Made by a program: the position numbers and the translations under genes. A stretch of 64,000 nt of DNA from Cristatella mucedo (taxonomy: Eukaryota > Bryozoa > Phylactolaemata > Cristatellidae): NCBI GenBank assembly GCA_009760855.2, contig WPIO01000097.1:622001-686000 (forward strand), read 5' to 3'. How positions within the stretch are numbered: position 1 is the first letter of the stretch; each line of letters opens with the position of its first letter. Below are positions 36,663 through 48,410 of the stretch, in pieces. The notes below the pieces were generated by a model that saw only the letters and a list, made by a program, of their open reading frames with translations, searched no databases and was not told the origin of the DNA.

Positions 36663-37247
36663 CCGGGGACGAAAAGTATTGCTGAAATAGCCCCGAGCCC
36701 AATATCGCAGAGCTGGAAACGAAAGAAAGAGTATGTCTTTCGGAGAGGTGTTCGGTTTAAAGTATTGCAACAGAAGCCGGCAAATAACTCGACTAAATTC
36801 CAATATATTCGCACAGAATTCAAGCCACACCCAGACGGCAAACAAGCAAGTACGCATACTGAAATGTGGTTAGGTTCGGCAGCTGCCAAAGCGCCTACCC
36901 TGCAGCAACTTGAAGCACGAGGTTCATTTCCAAAGGACGATCCGGTACACCGGTCTCCCGATTGCGACGATATCGCATACGGTGTTCTAGTCCTACATAA
37001 ATCCGGCTGCAGGCTCAGCTGCCACATTACAAGATACATTTTGGTATTATTTTCTATTGGCACAGCGAGTTTAACCCAGCTTGAGCTCAGACACTAGAGG
37101 CTACTGCCAGCAGCCTGTTGTGCAGCACGTCAGGTAGCATCGAGCTTGACTACGCAATACTCGTCAATAGCTGGACAAAAGTGCATTTGCTAGGATGCAC
37201 CGTAGAAACTCCTCATTGCAACGATATGCACAGCACTCAGTAAGCTT

Positions 37248-37365
37248 TTAATAATAATAATCCACTTGATAAAGCTCCCTCAGAGAACTAAATCTCTTTC
37301 TGGGCGCTTTACATTTGCTGCAAAGGGAAATGCAATTGAATGGTGAGTAATATCGTGGTCTTCAA
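37248..37365 (-). mobile_element. LINE-A tail fragment
   Basis: ATAATAATAATCCACTTGAT, then the antisense hairpin and the start of the 3'UTR. Confidence 0.7.
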
Positions 37366-37670
37366 GTAGAAAATTATATACACACTTGAATACGACGGAT
37401 TTCTTTAGCCACAAACGTGAGCAAGACTAAAAGTCTGAAGACCAATAGGAGATAATACAATAATTCTACCTTACTCAGCATAGACAGAAGTCTGAGTAGG
37501 AACCCATCAGGCCGTGCCGGAGGTCCCTGGTAGATGAGCCGGCCTAGCCGGTTTAGATGCCTGTTATAGCGGTTAAACGGGCGCGAGCTAAGTAAAATAT
37601 ACAGCGCATACTACAAATCACTATCACGCTGTATTTTCTTAGACGTGCCTCTCACTAAAAGTAACTGCTA

Positions 37671-37673
<3 letters not shown>

Positions 37674-37713
<40 letters not shown>
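37674..37713 (+). repeat. (AC)n microsatellite
   Basis: About 20 uninterrupted AC units. Confidence 0.97.
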
Positions 37714-37716
<3 letters not shown>

Positions 37717-38866
37717 GCGAGGTGCGGTGCTCAGAGGCCGGCACGAAATTGGTTGAAATTGCTTGTCCGCACAACCGTGTTGGTAACAACAGAATCCGGA
37801 CATAGGGATAGGCATAAACTCTCCACCTACGAGATATACCACAGAAGTGACGGCACATACCTTCGCTGTCTCGCACAACGCCTTGCCTGTCGGCAGCGAA
37901 GGCAGCACCGCCGGCAACAGCCATCAGGACCCTTCACCTTGTAAGAAGAGACCTTGACCTTATAAACTCACTGGGCGGTCGCTTTTCGCTGGCCCTTGCC
38001 GAAGCTTGAGTCCGCTGTTTGCGACTCGTGGGTGCAGCCCCAGTGCACGCAGGTATACCGACAGCAGCATAACACGGCAGTATCAGAAGAGCGCCCGTAC
38101 CTCACGATAATCAGTCCATATAAATAGCGTAGAGAACTCTATTCGACAGCGACTGAGGAAGCAGGCCGCTCACAATGGCGTGCGCCAACCCTCGAACGAC
38201 TCCGTGGCGTAGAGTACAACTCAGCTGCAACGCCGAAGCACCAACTCCAGGAGCACGTCTCTCGCCCATTGCACAGCTTTGGCTTTAGTCCAGCCTTGGC
38301 CATAGACTATAGCATTACCGATTTGTAATCACCTGTGACTCAAGTGACCACTGGCCACGGTCGGAAGTTCCATGCGGTGAAATCGGGAAGCCCGATATAC
38401 GGCTTCGAAAGCAAGAGTTTGTGATTTTAAATGAGAGCTTATCACTGGCTTCGGTACTATTCAGGTGTCTGGTACCTTACTCAAGATGTGGCGACTCAAG
38501 TGGACGTTCTTCGTGTACCGTTTATAGTCGCTGTGGTGACTGTATCTGTTGTAACTTGCCTCGAGCCTGCTATGACTGTACAAACAGTTGAGGTGGTAGA
38601 CTGCGGCTTGGACGCTGTTCAAGATCCTAAGTCTGTCTGCGACCTTGCTGGTGAGGACGACAAAACTACGAGTCGTGACTGTTACCAACTCTCGCTTCGT
38701 GCCCCATGAGGATCCGTGTTTAGGATCGGTGCAATCCACTGTTATGACATGCGGCATATGCCGATGCTTTATTATGACTGGGAGAATTGCTTGTCTACCT
38801 TATAATTTTTTAGTTTCTACGACTTCTCTTTGCGTTTTCCGACTCGGACGAGCTCCTCTTGGTTGC

Positions 38867-39114
38867 TGTGGTTTTATTTAATTGATGACACTGCCCCTGA
38901 TCGCTGTGCGAGTGGGCTGTGACACTCGATGTGGTAAGCAGCCGGGCCGGGCTATTAGTGGTTGTTTTGCCAAGGGAGTCGGGGGGGGACTCCGGTGGGC
39001 GAGAGGGGCGAGGAGAGTTGTGCTTCGCCCTGCTCCGTGTGGAGGTGGAATTAACTGGTGGTGCTGCTCGTCGGCTGGTGTTCTGTGCCGTTCGCGACGA
39101 TAATTCAGACAACA
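38867..39114 (+). repeat. 5' LTR
   Basis: 248 bp, TG...CA ends. Differs from the 3' LTR by a handful of substitutions and a shorter poly-G run (8 against 12), suggesting a fairly recent insertion. Confidence 0.88.
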
Positions 39115-39134
39115 AGCTATTTCCGGCGGCGGCG

Positions 39135-40088
39135 ATGACAGCAATGTTGCTTGAGCATTTTCAAGTCGGTAATGACTTCGCAACTTGGCTGCTTGACTCG
39201 GAGCGGCGGCTCGAGCTGTACGGTGTCAATCCGACAATCTGGCACAAATAGCTGCCTCTCTTCCTGGAAGGAGGCGCCTTCTACGTGTATTCTTACATGC
39301 CGAAGGCAATCAAGGATGACTACCGTCTGCTTCGCGAGGCTCTGGTAACAGCGCTGGCTAGCCCTGCAGGTAAAGCGCGACTGCTGAGCGCTGAGTTAGC
39401 AAATGCTTGTCGGAGAGAGGGCGGCGACAAAAGGGACCAGAAGCAATATCAGCAATCGCCGACGGTCCGCCGAGCGACAACGGTTTACCAGGATGCCACC
39501 GTGTGGAACGCGGTGACAGCGATCCAGGCTGTGACGGTTTGCCAGGCGCACGTAGTTGGCAACGAGGCAACGACCTGCGAGGTAGCGGAAGCCGTGGAGG
39601 TGACGCTGGCATGCGACGAACCGGTGGGTCACGACTCGGAGCAAGTCGGAGATGCAGAGCAGGTCGGAGGCTCATCGGCGACGCAAGTGGGCTGTGACGC
39701 AGCACAGGTAGGAGACGAGGCGCAGGTCGGAAACGCGGCTGCAGCGGCGCCCGAAGACGTGGCTGCGGCGGCGCCCGAAGACGCGGCAGCGGCGGCGTCC
39801 GAAGACGCGGCGGCGGCGGCGCCCGAAGACGCGGCGGCGGCGCCCGAAGACGCGGCGGCGGCAGCGCCTGAAGACGCGGCGGCGGCGGCGCCCGAAGACG
39901 CGGTGGTGGCTTGCGAAGTGGTGGTGGTGTGGGATGCACCATTGAGCTTCGAGGCTGTGCCGCCCGACGAGGCGCCAGCGGCGCCAAAATATGTGGCCCC
40001 ACGACGCGTGAACGCAGCTGTCAAACGCAGTCGGCTTGTTTTCACAGGCCGTGCGGTCGCCCGCCTCCTCCGAGCAGCCGTTACGTAG
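39135..40088 (+). pseudogene. gag-like ORF of the LTR element, with one in-frame TAG
   Basis: From ATG 39135 the frame is open to 40088 except for a TAG at 39249-39251. The N-terminal part (FATWLLDSERRLELYGV.., then LPLFLEGGAFYVYSYMP, DDYRLLREAL) has the spacing of Ty3/gypsy gag matrix/capsid starts. The middle, 39738-39902, is a run of AAAAPED/AAAPED units encoded by tandem GC-rich repeats, and the C-terminal part is Ala/Val-rich. No zinc knuckle was seen. Identification as gag rests on the N-terminal pattern and the position just inside an LTR; the function of the repeat tract is unknown. Confidence 0.6.
39738..39902 (+). repeat. Coding tandem repeat (Ala-rich A3-4PED units)
   Basis: About seven head-to-tail copies of a 21-24-nt GCGGCGGCGCCCGAAGAC-type unit inside the gag-like frame. 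Unit length varies by multiples of 3, so the frame is kept. Confidence 0.85.
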
Positions 40089-40089
40089 C

Positions 40090-40326
40090 CTCATAATTAA
40101 GGGGACAGTTACTGCCCCGGCGGAAGGAGTTGGCATTGAAATTGATGGAGTCCGCCGCCACCTAGTGGACATCAGACCAGTACCGATCGCCAACGAACTC
40201 ATTGACGAACACTCCGATGCTGGCCCTGGTAGTATGTCCAGAGACGACGAGCCCGGCAGGCAGCTACGGCCAAGATGTGGCCTGAGACCGCCGGCGCGCT
40301 ATGAGGACTATGTGGTTAATCTTTAG
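40090..40326 (+). pseudogene. Fragment resembling the C-terminal end of Ty3/gypsy pol
   Basis: Encodes GVGIEIDGVRRHLVDIRPVP and ends LRPPARYEDYVVNL, a pattern common after the integrase of gypsy-type elements (a GVRRHxxDIRP block, then R-PPxRY). It sits directly before the 3' LTR, in a different frame from the gag-like ORF, as expected of an internal deletion. Confidence 0.55.
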
Positions 40327-40410
40327 CCTTCTTGCTGTCCAAGCAGTAGAGAAGAACAGCTGCTTGCTGCTCTGGCTACGTCGTTAATTGATCTCCAGAT
40401 CAGGCGGGCA

Positions 40411-40665
40411 TGTGGTTTTATTTAATTGATGACACTGCCCCTGATCACTGTGCGAGTGGGCTGTGACACTCGATGTGGTAAGCAGCCGGGCCGGGCTGTT
40501 AGTGGTTGTTTTGCCCAGGGAGTCGGGGGGGGGGGGGGGACTCCGGTGGGCGAGAGGGGCGAGGAGAGTTGTGCTTCGCCCTGCTCCGTGTGGAGGTGGA
40601 ATAAACTGGTGGTGCAGCTCGTCGGCTGGTGTTCTGTGCCGTTCGCGACGATAATTCAGACTACA
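40411..40665 (+). repeat. 3' LTR
   Basis: 255 bp, TG...CA ends, matching the 5' LTR along its full length. It contains GGAATAAACTGG, a possible poly(A) signal where the 5' copy has GGAATTAACTGG. Confidence 0.88.
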
Positions 40666-40698
40666 GTTGCCATGATGCCTGCATGGGTTCATCTGATG

Positions 40699-40820
40699 CC
40701 CTCGTTTGGCTCAGGGGTACGATGCTCCGCTTTAACGACCAAGGTCGTGGGCTCAAGGCATGCGGTATATGAAAGGGTCCTGGATAGACGTTCTCAAGGT
40801 GCTATACAAGCGAATTATTG
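40699..40820 (+). mobile_element. SINE-B, adjoining the LTR element
   Basis: TTTGGCTCAGGGGTACGATG, GACCAAGGTCGTGGGCTCAA and a shortened tail to GAATTATTG; about 30 bp right of the LTR target duplication. Confidence 0.6.
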
Positions 40821-42293
40821 TATATTGTTTCTGCAATGAGAATATTGAGATTTGAGTTTGGTTAATCCAATGCCGTAATCCGTATGCCTCAGCACGTCAA
40901 ACAACTTCGTAGTTTTACGGTCGTCCTACGGTTTCCGAATCGGCAAGTTGGCGGAAAAGCAGATAGATTGAACTTCCTCTTCCGAATCACTCTTAATCGC
41001 TAGCTGCGTTTTGAAAGTCTGCCAGTGAATGTATACTCAACTCAAAGATTTGACGGTTTTTGCAATGCAAAGCTCTAGACACCGTCTGAATGTAAGGAAG
41101 ACAGGACTGAACTGGCGTGACAGCGGCAGCGATGAACCGGATAATGCACAGTCGCAATCGCTTGTGGAGCGATACCTAAACGCTTGCTCTTTCTGCTGCG
41201 TCCACAATTCGGGTCTAGTACTGAGTTCTTTTCATATATCCGATATAAGGCTGAAGCTAAAGGCGTTCGCCAGTCTCAGGCCAAGTGAAGTACATGCTGC
41301 TAACCTGAACTCAGGTATGCTAAGGGTTTCGAGGGAAAGTCAAGGAAATGCTTACACAATTGGTCCGACAATCTAATATGTGTATAGGGTACCTTTCAAA
41401 AGACACATTTGTAGAAATGGGATCGGGAGTTCTGACGACTTCCACATTACAGAAAAACTGATTATGCAAACCATTTCTTACCCGAATGTGAACTGTAAGC
41501 AATATATCTACAAATAACAAATTTACCGATCCCTGCGACTTGGATTCAAACTTGTTGAACCTTGATAAATAGAGGTAAATGTTTTCAGCTGATTGAGGTA
41601 CATGCTTGTGAGTTAAGGGGGGTAAGTCGGCCAGTAGTGGGAGTCATCCCCCAAAATGGCCGCTAAGTGTAGTTGCGTTAGTTAGTATAGTTGGTTAGTT
41701 AGTAGTTAGTTAGAATAGTGCGAGTTGTCCCCCCCCCGAAAGCACATTTATTAAATATTGTACGAAGACCAGTAAACTGAATGGCATGAAAATTGGCACG
41801 AAGAACACTGGTAGCATTAGCTATCGTTTGATGTGATATAGCTGCAGTGTTGACCTTCTGATGACCTTCTCAGTGTAGCTTGTACTTTGAAAATTCCATT
41901 AGTCGACTAATAGTTCACGAATCGGAGTGAAATTTGAATTGTGAGTTCAGTTTCGTTTGTACATCATGACGCTGGATTATTTTTTATTTCGTTCCGATAG
42001 GGTTTTCTATATATGTCATCAAACGTTCTGGATTCTACTTAAGAAAACGCTTAGAAACCCAACTTGATGCTTTAACGGCCTTCGAGGACATCCTCGGTAT
42101 CAATTTATGATAGAGCCTAACTGTCAAGGGGCTACGCTGAGCACCGAGACGTGGGTTTCTCTATGTTTATTTTATTCTATTGGCCGAAGATTCCAATCGT
42201 CTTGATTTAAAGATGGGCAGAGAAACGCATGCCAGCTAAATTGGTTAGATTATGAGAGCGCTTGAGGTTATTAGCTGTTCCTGAATTACAAGC
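40821..42293. other. Intergenic, no gene recognised
   Basis: A 115-codon frame at 41029-41376 has no recognisable domain. GTTAGTTAGTAGTTAGTTAG near 41690 is a short simple repeat. Confidence 0.45.
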
Positions 42294-42452
42294 ATTAGCT
42301 GATTTGACAGCCTCATTTTATATAGCGGCAGAGAGCCTTCACAACTGTCACCGCCGCATGCAGTGGTCAGTAAAGAATCGCCCCCTGCAGGACTCGAACT
42401 TACGACCCTAGTCGAAAAGAGCGAGGACCTTACGCCTGGGTTAAGACCTGAG
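42294..42452 (-). mobile_element. SINE-A (tRNA-derived)
   Basis: Antisense copy: TTAGCTGATTTGACAGCCTC, B box AAGTTCGAGTCC on the minus strand. Confidence 0.65.
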
Positions 42453-42483
42453 GAATCAGATATGCTATAGTCTATGGTTTAAA

Positions 42484-43430
42484 CCGTATGAATTGGACCT
42501 GGACATTGATGTTCAGTCGAGTTGTACTTTGGGCTTTCGAGTGAGTCGTATGCTGTGCATGAAGCTGGAAGCATTCAGCCGGTTTGGATGTCGAACATGC
42601 CGCTCTACGCAGGGATATCTCGCCAGCCAGTCCTCGGTACCCAGATGCTGTTCAAATTGCTGTCAAGCTACGCTTCCCAGCAGACGCTGTCGGTGCTTGG
42701 TGTCAAGGATTTGAACCTCGAGCAGATCGCAGACCAAACGAGCGTGTTCGACCCTTTCGGCGCTTTCCCTTTCAAGGAAGATACCTAGTACTGGTCGGAC
42801 CTGCAGTGCGAGAGGCCGATGAGTTTTTAATTCAAGAGCTCGCGGCCCGTATTCGTCAAGAGGCGATAACACGTGCGATTTCTCGCCAATCAAAGATCAC
42901 ACAATTCCCATAAATCCCACAAAATTCATTAGCTCCGTGGGTAATGAATCCACTCTTAAATCGCTGTTTCCAATTACGGACGACCCACCATCGTCGGCTC
43001 GCTCTTTACAAATTGCGTTCGAAGTAGAGCAATCGACGAGGGTCACAAAAGACACAGCCTATATACGCTTTAAAGCCAACCTATCCTAGTAAGCGCTCGC
43101 AGCTTTAAAACAAACGCATCCTGGTAAGCGCTCGCAGCCACCGTGCTCTGGGGCTCAGCACGTCACGGATATGCGGTCAACTCGGCCGGTTACGCTGGCT
43201 TACGTCGGAGTTTCTCGGTGACTCGCAGCCGAAACTCCGACGCGAAAAGTGGCCTCCCTGCAGGCTTATACTGGACTGTCGCAGCTCTGAGCATAGCCTC
43301 CGGAACTGCCGTTTTCGAAGCGCTGTCTAGTTTCTGCTCGGCACCTGGGCATTTTTAAAGAGAGTGCTTAATTCTCGCGGACGATAGACACTTTCGCTAA
43401 ATACGGTGGCACCTCAGTAAGACACACTCA
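42484..43430 (+). other. Unrecognised ORF-bearing stretch next to gypsy remnants
   Basis: Open frames at 42522-42788 and 42584-42913 overlap with no family I recognise. A near-duplicate CCT(A/G)GTAAGCGCTCGCAGC occurs twice around 43085-43140. Possibly the 5' part of the decayed element that follows. Confidence 0.25.
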
Positions 43431-43435
43431 AAGCG

Positions 43436-44060
43436 TGCCACAATTGAGGCAGTTAATTCGACTGAATGGCCTCAAAATCTCTTTGGAGATTGACACCGGA
43501 TCGGCGGAAAGCTTCATTTCCTATGCCGCCTGAGAGCAGATGGGAAAATCCGCGGTTGACCAAGCGCTGGCCGCTAAGAGTTCACCGCCAAGCATCCCCT
43601 GTCGGTGCTAGGCACAATTCAGGCCGCCACTACAGCAGATGTCTTTGTAATATTGCTGCGGCTCCGGCGGCAGCAGCTCTAGTTGAGTCTCGCGGAGACA
43701 CAGCGCAGACGTGAGCGGTAAACGAGACTCAATCTTGATTTCTCTCAACGGGTACATATATGAGAGCTCGCTAGAACACAGCAGACGTCAAGAAATATGA
43801 CATACATTAGTGGCCTGATGCTTCGTCAATGGCTTAACTATTGGCCACAGGTGAGGGGTACATTAGTGTCGGGGCTAATTACAATGCAGAATGCAGCAGG
43901 CGCATGCAACATCTAAACAGCAGGCCTCAAGGCCCCACGCGAGCGGTGGCTACGATTCGTAGTGACAAAGATGCCAGACCTAAACTTGCCTGGCCGCGAC
44001 CCGATCCTTGAGCTGCAGATCTCAGTAGATTCGCTCCTTCGCATGGGGATTGCAGGCACT
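43436..44060 (+). pseudogene. Decayed Ty3/gypsy-like aspartic protease region
   Basis: LEIDTGSAESFISYAA with the DTG catalytic motif at 43492-43500 is followed by a TGA at 43531. Shifted frames then show NIAAAPAAAALV (about 43650) and, near 43955-44035, VVTKMPDLNLPGRDPILEL, matching the end of retropepsin in gypsy elements. Several stops and frameshifts make it non-functional. No flanking LTR pair was found. Confidence 0.6.
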
Positions 44061-46154
44061 CAAGGCCGTGGTGTCAATGCGTCTTTTGACCACTGCGCCC
44101 GGATCGCATCCTGCAGCAGGCTTTCCCGCAAGTGTGCCAAATCAGGACGAGAATTGACGCCCTCTCGCCGGCGAAGGCCGCGAAATGGCGACAAATGCAG
44201 GAAGCCGGGCGTTTGCGGCCTGATTTCGCCGAAACCAACAAGGGCCCGAGGACGACCACCTGCAGCTATGCCAAGGGTCAATTCCGATACACTTTGACTC
44301 TACTGCAAGCTGGGCGACCGAATATACAAATGGGTGCCAGCAGTCCCTATAAAGGTATGCGGATCGTGTCATCCTAATGTTCGAATCGACTGAGCTGGTC
44401 AGGTCTGAAGGTCAGGTCAGGCCTGATGTGGACCAGGTGCGAAGTGAAGTTTTCCCTTGAGCCGCGGCTACCTGACGTTGCGTCAGCCGCGACTCAGCTG
44501 CGACCTAACTGATCACTGAGTGGTTAACAATGCCCAACCACGAAAATGATCGCGCTGCTCGGTAAGAAGCGCAAAGGCCCATTCTCGGGAACTGGGTCTT
44601 GTCGTCATTACATTTACAAGAGGTTAGCTGATATCCAAGTGTGCAAGTAGGCATTACAAGTAGCAAGGGTATCGAGAATTTGGGGTGCTGCAGACCTGAA
44701 AGAATTAAAGCACACACAGAACTTCGGCCAATGTTTGTTGCTAATATGGGTATGATTCGCCTCAGTCTACACGCTTATAGCTAGAAAATAGATCAGATCG
44801 TAAGCAATTGAAGTTCGCGACTCCAAAATAGACAGCATAAAAGCAAAAATAAAAAAATAATTATACCAATGAAATCATCAGAAAAAACTCATCAGAATGC
44901 ATATTTGATGTTTCTCGTCTCTTAAGGCGATTCCTTGTTAGTGTGCAGACTATGAAGTAGTGGTCAGATTGCTTCAATTCAACGTATTCTTTATGCTGCC
45001 CATCTCACTTATTCGGAAACCAATAGGATTCCGTGCTCTCAACCGAGATCTTATTTTTTAGACCTGCCAATGTACGGAATAATAAGTTTAGCTCTAATTC
45101 CAGCAACGAAACGCAATGAAAACTGGCGCGGTTTTTCGCAAAAACAGTCAAAAACAGTCAAGCGTACGCGTGTCCTTACAGAAATCAGTGTAAGCTGCAT
45201 ATAAATTGAAGCCTATGAAGTGCTTGGGGCTTACATCTAAAAAGAGAGTTTAAAATGGAAAAGAAGTGGATCTAGAGAAAATCCTTGGGATAACCCACAT
45301 ATCAAATTCACACGACCGTCGTAAGCGGTTATCTAAGCTTCGAAATCGTCTGCTAACATAGAAAATATGCCGCTGCACTACAATGCCAGTAATGGCTAGT
45401 CGAGATGATAGGCGCTCACGAAGAACTTGGTAATCAATCAACGGTTGCCGATGCAAAAGAGCTGCGATCGTCAGGGAATCCACAAAATAGTAAAATTGCA
45501 ATTAAAGATCAAAACTTTAGTCAATCTACATACAGCAGCTTGCGTGGTGAACTATGTGTCCTTCGTAGATGCGCATGTTCGTTACTGACAAAAAGTAGCT
45601 GCCAAGTTCACAAGTTCATTTAAACCTGAAATAAAGGGAAATGAGTGTCAAAATTCTGTTCTCTATCGAAATCTAACAAAATTCTCATTTTATTGAGGTG
45701 TACTATCACGAAGGTTCTAGGTACTATACAATAGAAATGGGGGCAGCCATTATAGACCACCGATGCAATCCCAAATAATCATTAGCTCCTCGAAATCTCG
45801 CATTGTATTACCGCCTGCTTCTGACTTCTTACTGAGACTTATACGTGCGAATTCTCAGACTAATTTCATCTGAAGGTTCGAGAAATCTGTGATAAGTATT
45901 ACAATGAATCATGGTTCGTTACGGGGAAGCTGTCAGCAATAAGACCTTCGTCCAAACAATTGACGCTGCATTTCACCTCTCAAGCTTGAAGCTTTCACAA
46001 TACTCTCATAAGATAACTGTGCAATTAACAAGAGGATGAAGGTGCTTTTTATTCGAAGCTCTTGGTTGATCAAGACGCTCAGCTGTTCCATAATAACCAT
46101 ACGTCCATTCGAAGAAGGTAGAATGGTTTGTCTAGTGACTCGAGACCAGCGGCA
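44061..46154. other. Intergenic, no gene recognised
   Basis: Overlapping frames at 44060-44377 may be a decayed continuation of the gypsy region; the rest is AT-rich and featureless. Confidence 0.45.
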
Positions 46155-46298
46155 CGAGCTGGTTTGGTCTAGCGGTTAAGGTGCTCGCCCCGACCAAGGT
46201 CTGACTGAGGTCATGGGCTCGAGCCCCGAGGCATATGTGAAGCGTCTGAATAGAGATTAAGTTCTCCTGGGGCGCCATATAAATGAATTATATATATG
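46155..46298 (+). mobile_element. SINE-B (good copy)
   Basis: GAGCTGGTTTGGTCTAGCGG (A-box region), GGGCTCGAGCCCCGAGGCAT (B-box region) and the tail AAGCGTCTGAATAGAGATTA..GGGGCGCCATATAAATGAAT. Confidence 0.82.
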
Positions 46299-46859
46299 AG
46301 TTCATTTTTAACCTCTTCCTTAAGATGATATTCCAAAAGGTAAATGTTGGGCCCCTCTAGGAAAATTCCTGGCTAAAATCCTATATTTTATAAAGGTGTT
46401 TTTTCAAAAGTGATTGAAAAGTGAATTAAGGAAGTCTCACCTGCGAGTCCTCAGGCATTGGCCCTTTGACGTAGAGTTTCTGAAAGCCACTTTTGAAAAG
46501 CAGCTGTTTACTGTTTTCAATTTTCAAAAAACCAGTTACAACTGTTTTTACTGTTTCTCCTATTTTTTTAATTTTTAGTCAATAGCTTATTTTGTGATGG
46601 ACATCATTTTATTGTATATCTTTCGTGAGAAGTTTTAAATCAATAAATTTTTACTTTTTATAATAATATTTCAAGAATACAGATGCATAAATGACTTGTC
46701 TGAGAGACGCGATCTAAATTGTATGCAGAAATGCATACAAACCAAAAAAAACTTTCAGCGTCCGTTGATGTCGGTTTAATGGGTAAGATTGCACAATTTC
46801 GCGACTATTTAAAAATTTTGCAGGTTTTCAGTGTGCAGGCAAGAGTTCCCGAAGAGTGT

Positions 46860-47420
46860 GAATTTGGAATTTAGCCATTTGAAACTGTCTTGCCATCTAA
46901 CTGCAATTGACGATCCAAATTTTTGAAGCAAAAAATTCGATTTATTTTGAAGAGGCAAGTTTGAGCGGTCGAAGATAACCCTTCATCATTGACTCCAAAT
47001 AGACGAGACGCTTGATTTCCTGGTAAATGTAAATTTAGTGTAGATTTTGACGCGGCGACAGCTGGATCTTTGAGACTGCGCAAGAAATTCATGAAATCCT
47101 TGTTCAATCGCTCTTCAACGCGATACTTCAAATTGTTCATGAGCTTGGTACTAATTACATTAGTCAGGTTAGGAAGCTTGTTGGACATGAATTCCAAAAT
47201 CGTGTCAGCACTCATCAACGTCGCTTCTTCACGACGTAGATTCTCAACTCAATTTTCACAGATTCCATTACTTTCAGAAGAATTTCGAGAGCGTCAAAAT
47301 CTATTGTCAATCACTTCCGGCGCCTTGAATTCGCCGAGTGTCTCGCGGGTGGCAATTTCTGTCTTCGATAGCGGCTATGACATTGTTGGGATGGATTTCC
47401 AGCGTATCTTCACGTCATGA
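46860..47420 (-). pseudogene. Transposase-like relic (possibly hAT type)
   Basis: Minus-strand 115-codon frame with NLKYRVEERLNKDFMNFLRS and LKDPAVAASKS, loosely like the C-terminal half of hAT transposases; an upstream VENLRREEATLMSADTILEF segment extends it. No catalytic residue could be placed. Confidence 0.3.
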
Positions 47421-47562
47421 TGCAGTTTAATCTCGCCTCAGAACTCAGCTTTCACTGTAGATTGAAGGAAATTATTTCAAACAGTTAATTTTTGATGAAT
47501 TTGACAAGCTTGCGTGGTTTCGTGAACAGATCGTGGTAATCGACGTCTCTTTCTAATGTCGC

Positions 47563-47702
47563 CGAGCTGGTTTGGCCCAGCGGTTAAGGTGCTCGCCCCG
47601 ATCAAGGTCTGGCCGAAGTCGTGGGCTCGAGACCCGTGGCATATGTGAAGCGCCTGAATAGAGATTGAGTTCTCTTAGGGTGCTATACAAATGAATTATG
47701 TT
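47563..47702 (+). mobile_element. SINE-B (good copy)
   Basis: Nearly matches the 46.2-kb copy, including the head GAGCTGGTTTGGCCCAGCGG and the tail GAAGCGCCTGAATAGAGATT. Confidence 0.82.
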
Positions 47703-48410
47703 TATTTATATTTAGTGTATCGTCGCTGATAATTTCCAAGTCCGTTCCTGCTTCAAAATTGTCCATTTCATCAATGTCGTCACTATTCAGGTTTCAATCG
47801 TCCATCTTAGTATTCTTATCGTAGAATGAGCCACATACTTTAAGGTGCAGACCGTGGTTTAGGTAGAACCGTCTGATGACATCGATACGGTTAATGCATT
47901 TCTTATATACTGTAGCGCCGTCCTGAGAAGATCGCACCAAATAAATCTGCATAACCAAATATCGAGAGCAGTGCATGAATCGAATATGCGAGTAAGACCT
48001 GTCTTGATTGTTGTTCTATCCCACCGTCATGAATATTGACTCCGAAGGATCGACGTCCTCTCACGGTTGTGAATTTATTCAGTCATGCTAAAGTTTACTC
48101 TTCTCTTGAGTTTCCTTTGATCTCGGTAATCGTTTTATTCCTCTTTTCTTCCTTATCATCATGCACAAGGTTGATCACGTCGCTTTTGTTCGCTGGAAGT
48201 TTGAATCCGTCTTGTGAGATTGATGCCGTATATACTTGGTTTTATCGGTAGCTCTAATCGATATAATCCATTAATAGCCAGATCGGTAGAAATTTCCTTC
48301 AGACTCTTTGGCCCCAAAAAATTGCCAATTCGTTTTTGTTCTCTTATTGTTCACGCACTCTTCCTTGGATGTACGCCCTCTCGCAGGTTTATTGCACTTG
48401 GGTTGCCGTC

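Larger units (their letters stand above)
38862..40670 (+). mobile_element. Non-autonomous LTR retrotransposon with both LTRs and 5-bp target-site duplication
   Basis: Two near-identical direct repeats (38867-39114 and 40411-40665) begin TGTGG and end ACA. They bracket 1.3 kb and are flanked by the duplicated pentamer GTTGC (38862-38866 and 40666-40670). The inside carries a gag-like N-terminus and a short piece resembling the C-terminal end of Ty3/gypsy pol, with protease, RT, RNase H and integrase core missing. It must have moved in trans. No clear primer-binding site was recognised after the first LTR. Confidence 0.88.

Noticed and set aside
38431-38757. Overlapping 92- and 98-codon frames just left of the LTR element
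   Set aside because: No recognisable domain or splice context; both strands are open equally.
39358-40202. Long antisense frames (214, 176 and 138 codons)
   Set aside because: Low-complexity Pro/Arg or Ala/Ser shadows of the A3-4PED repeat tract.
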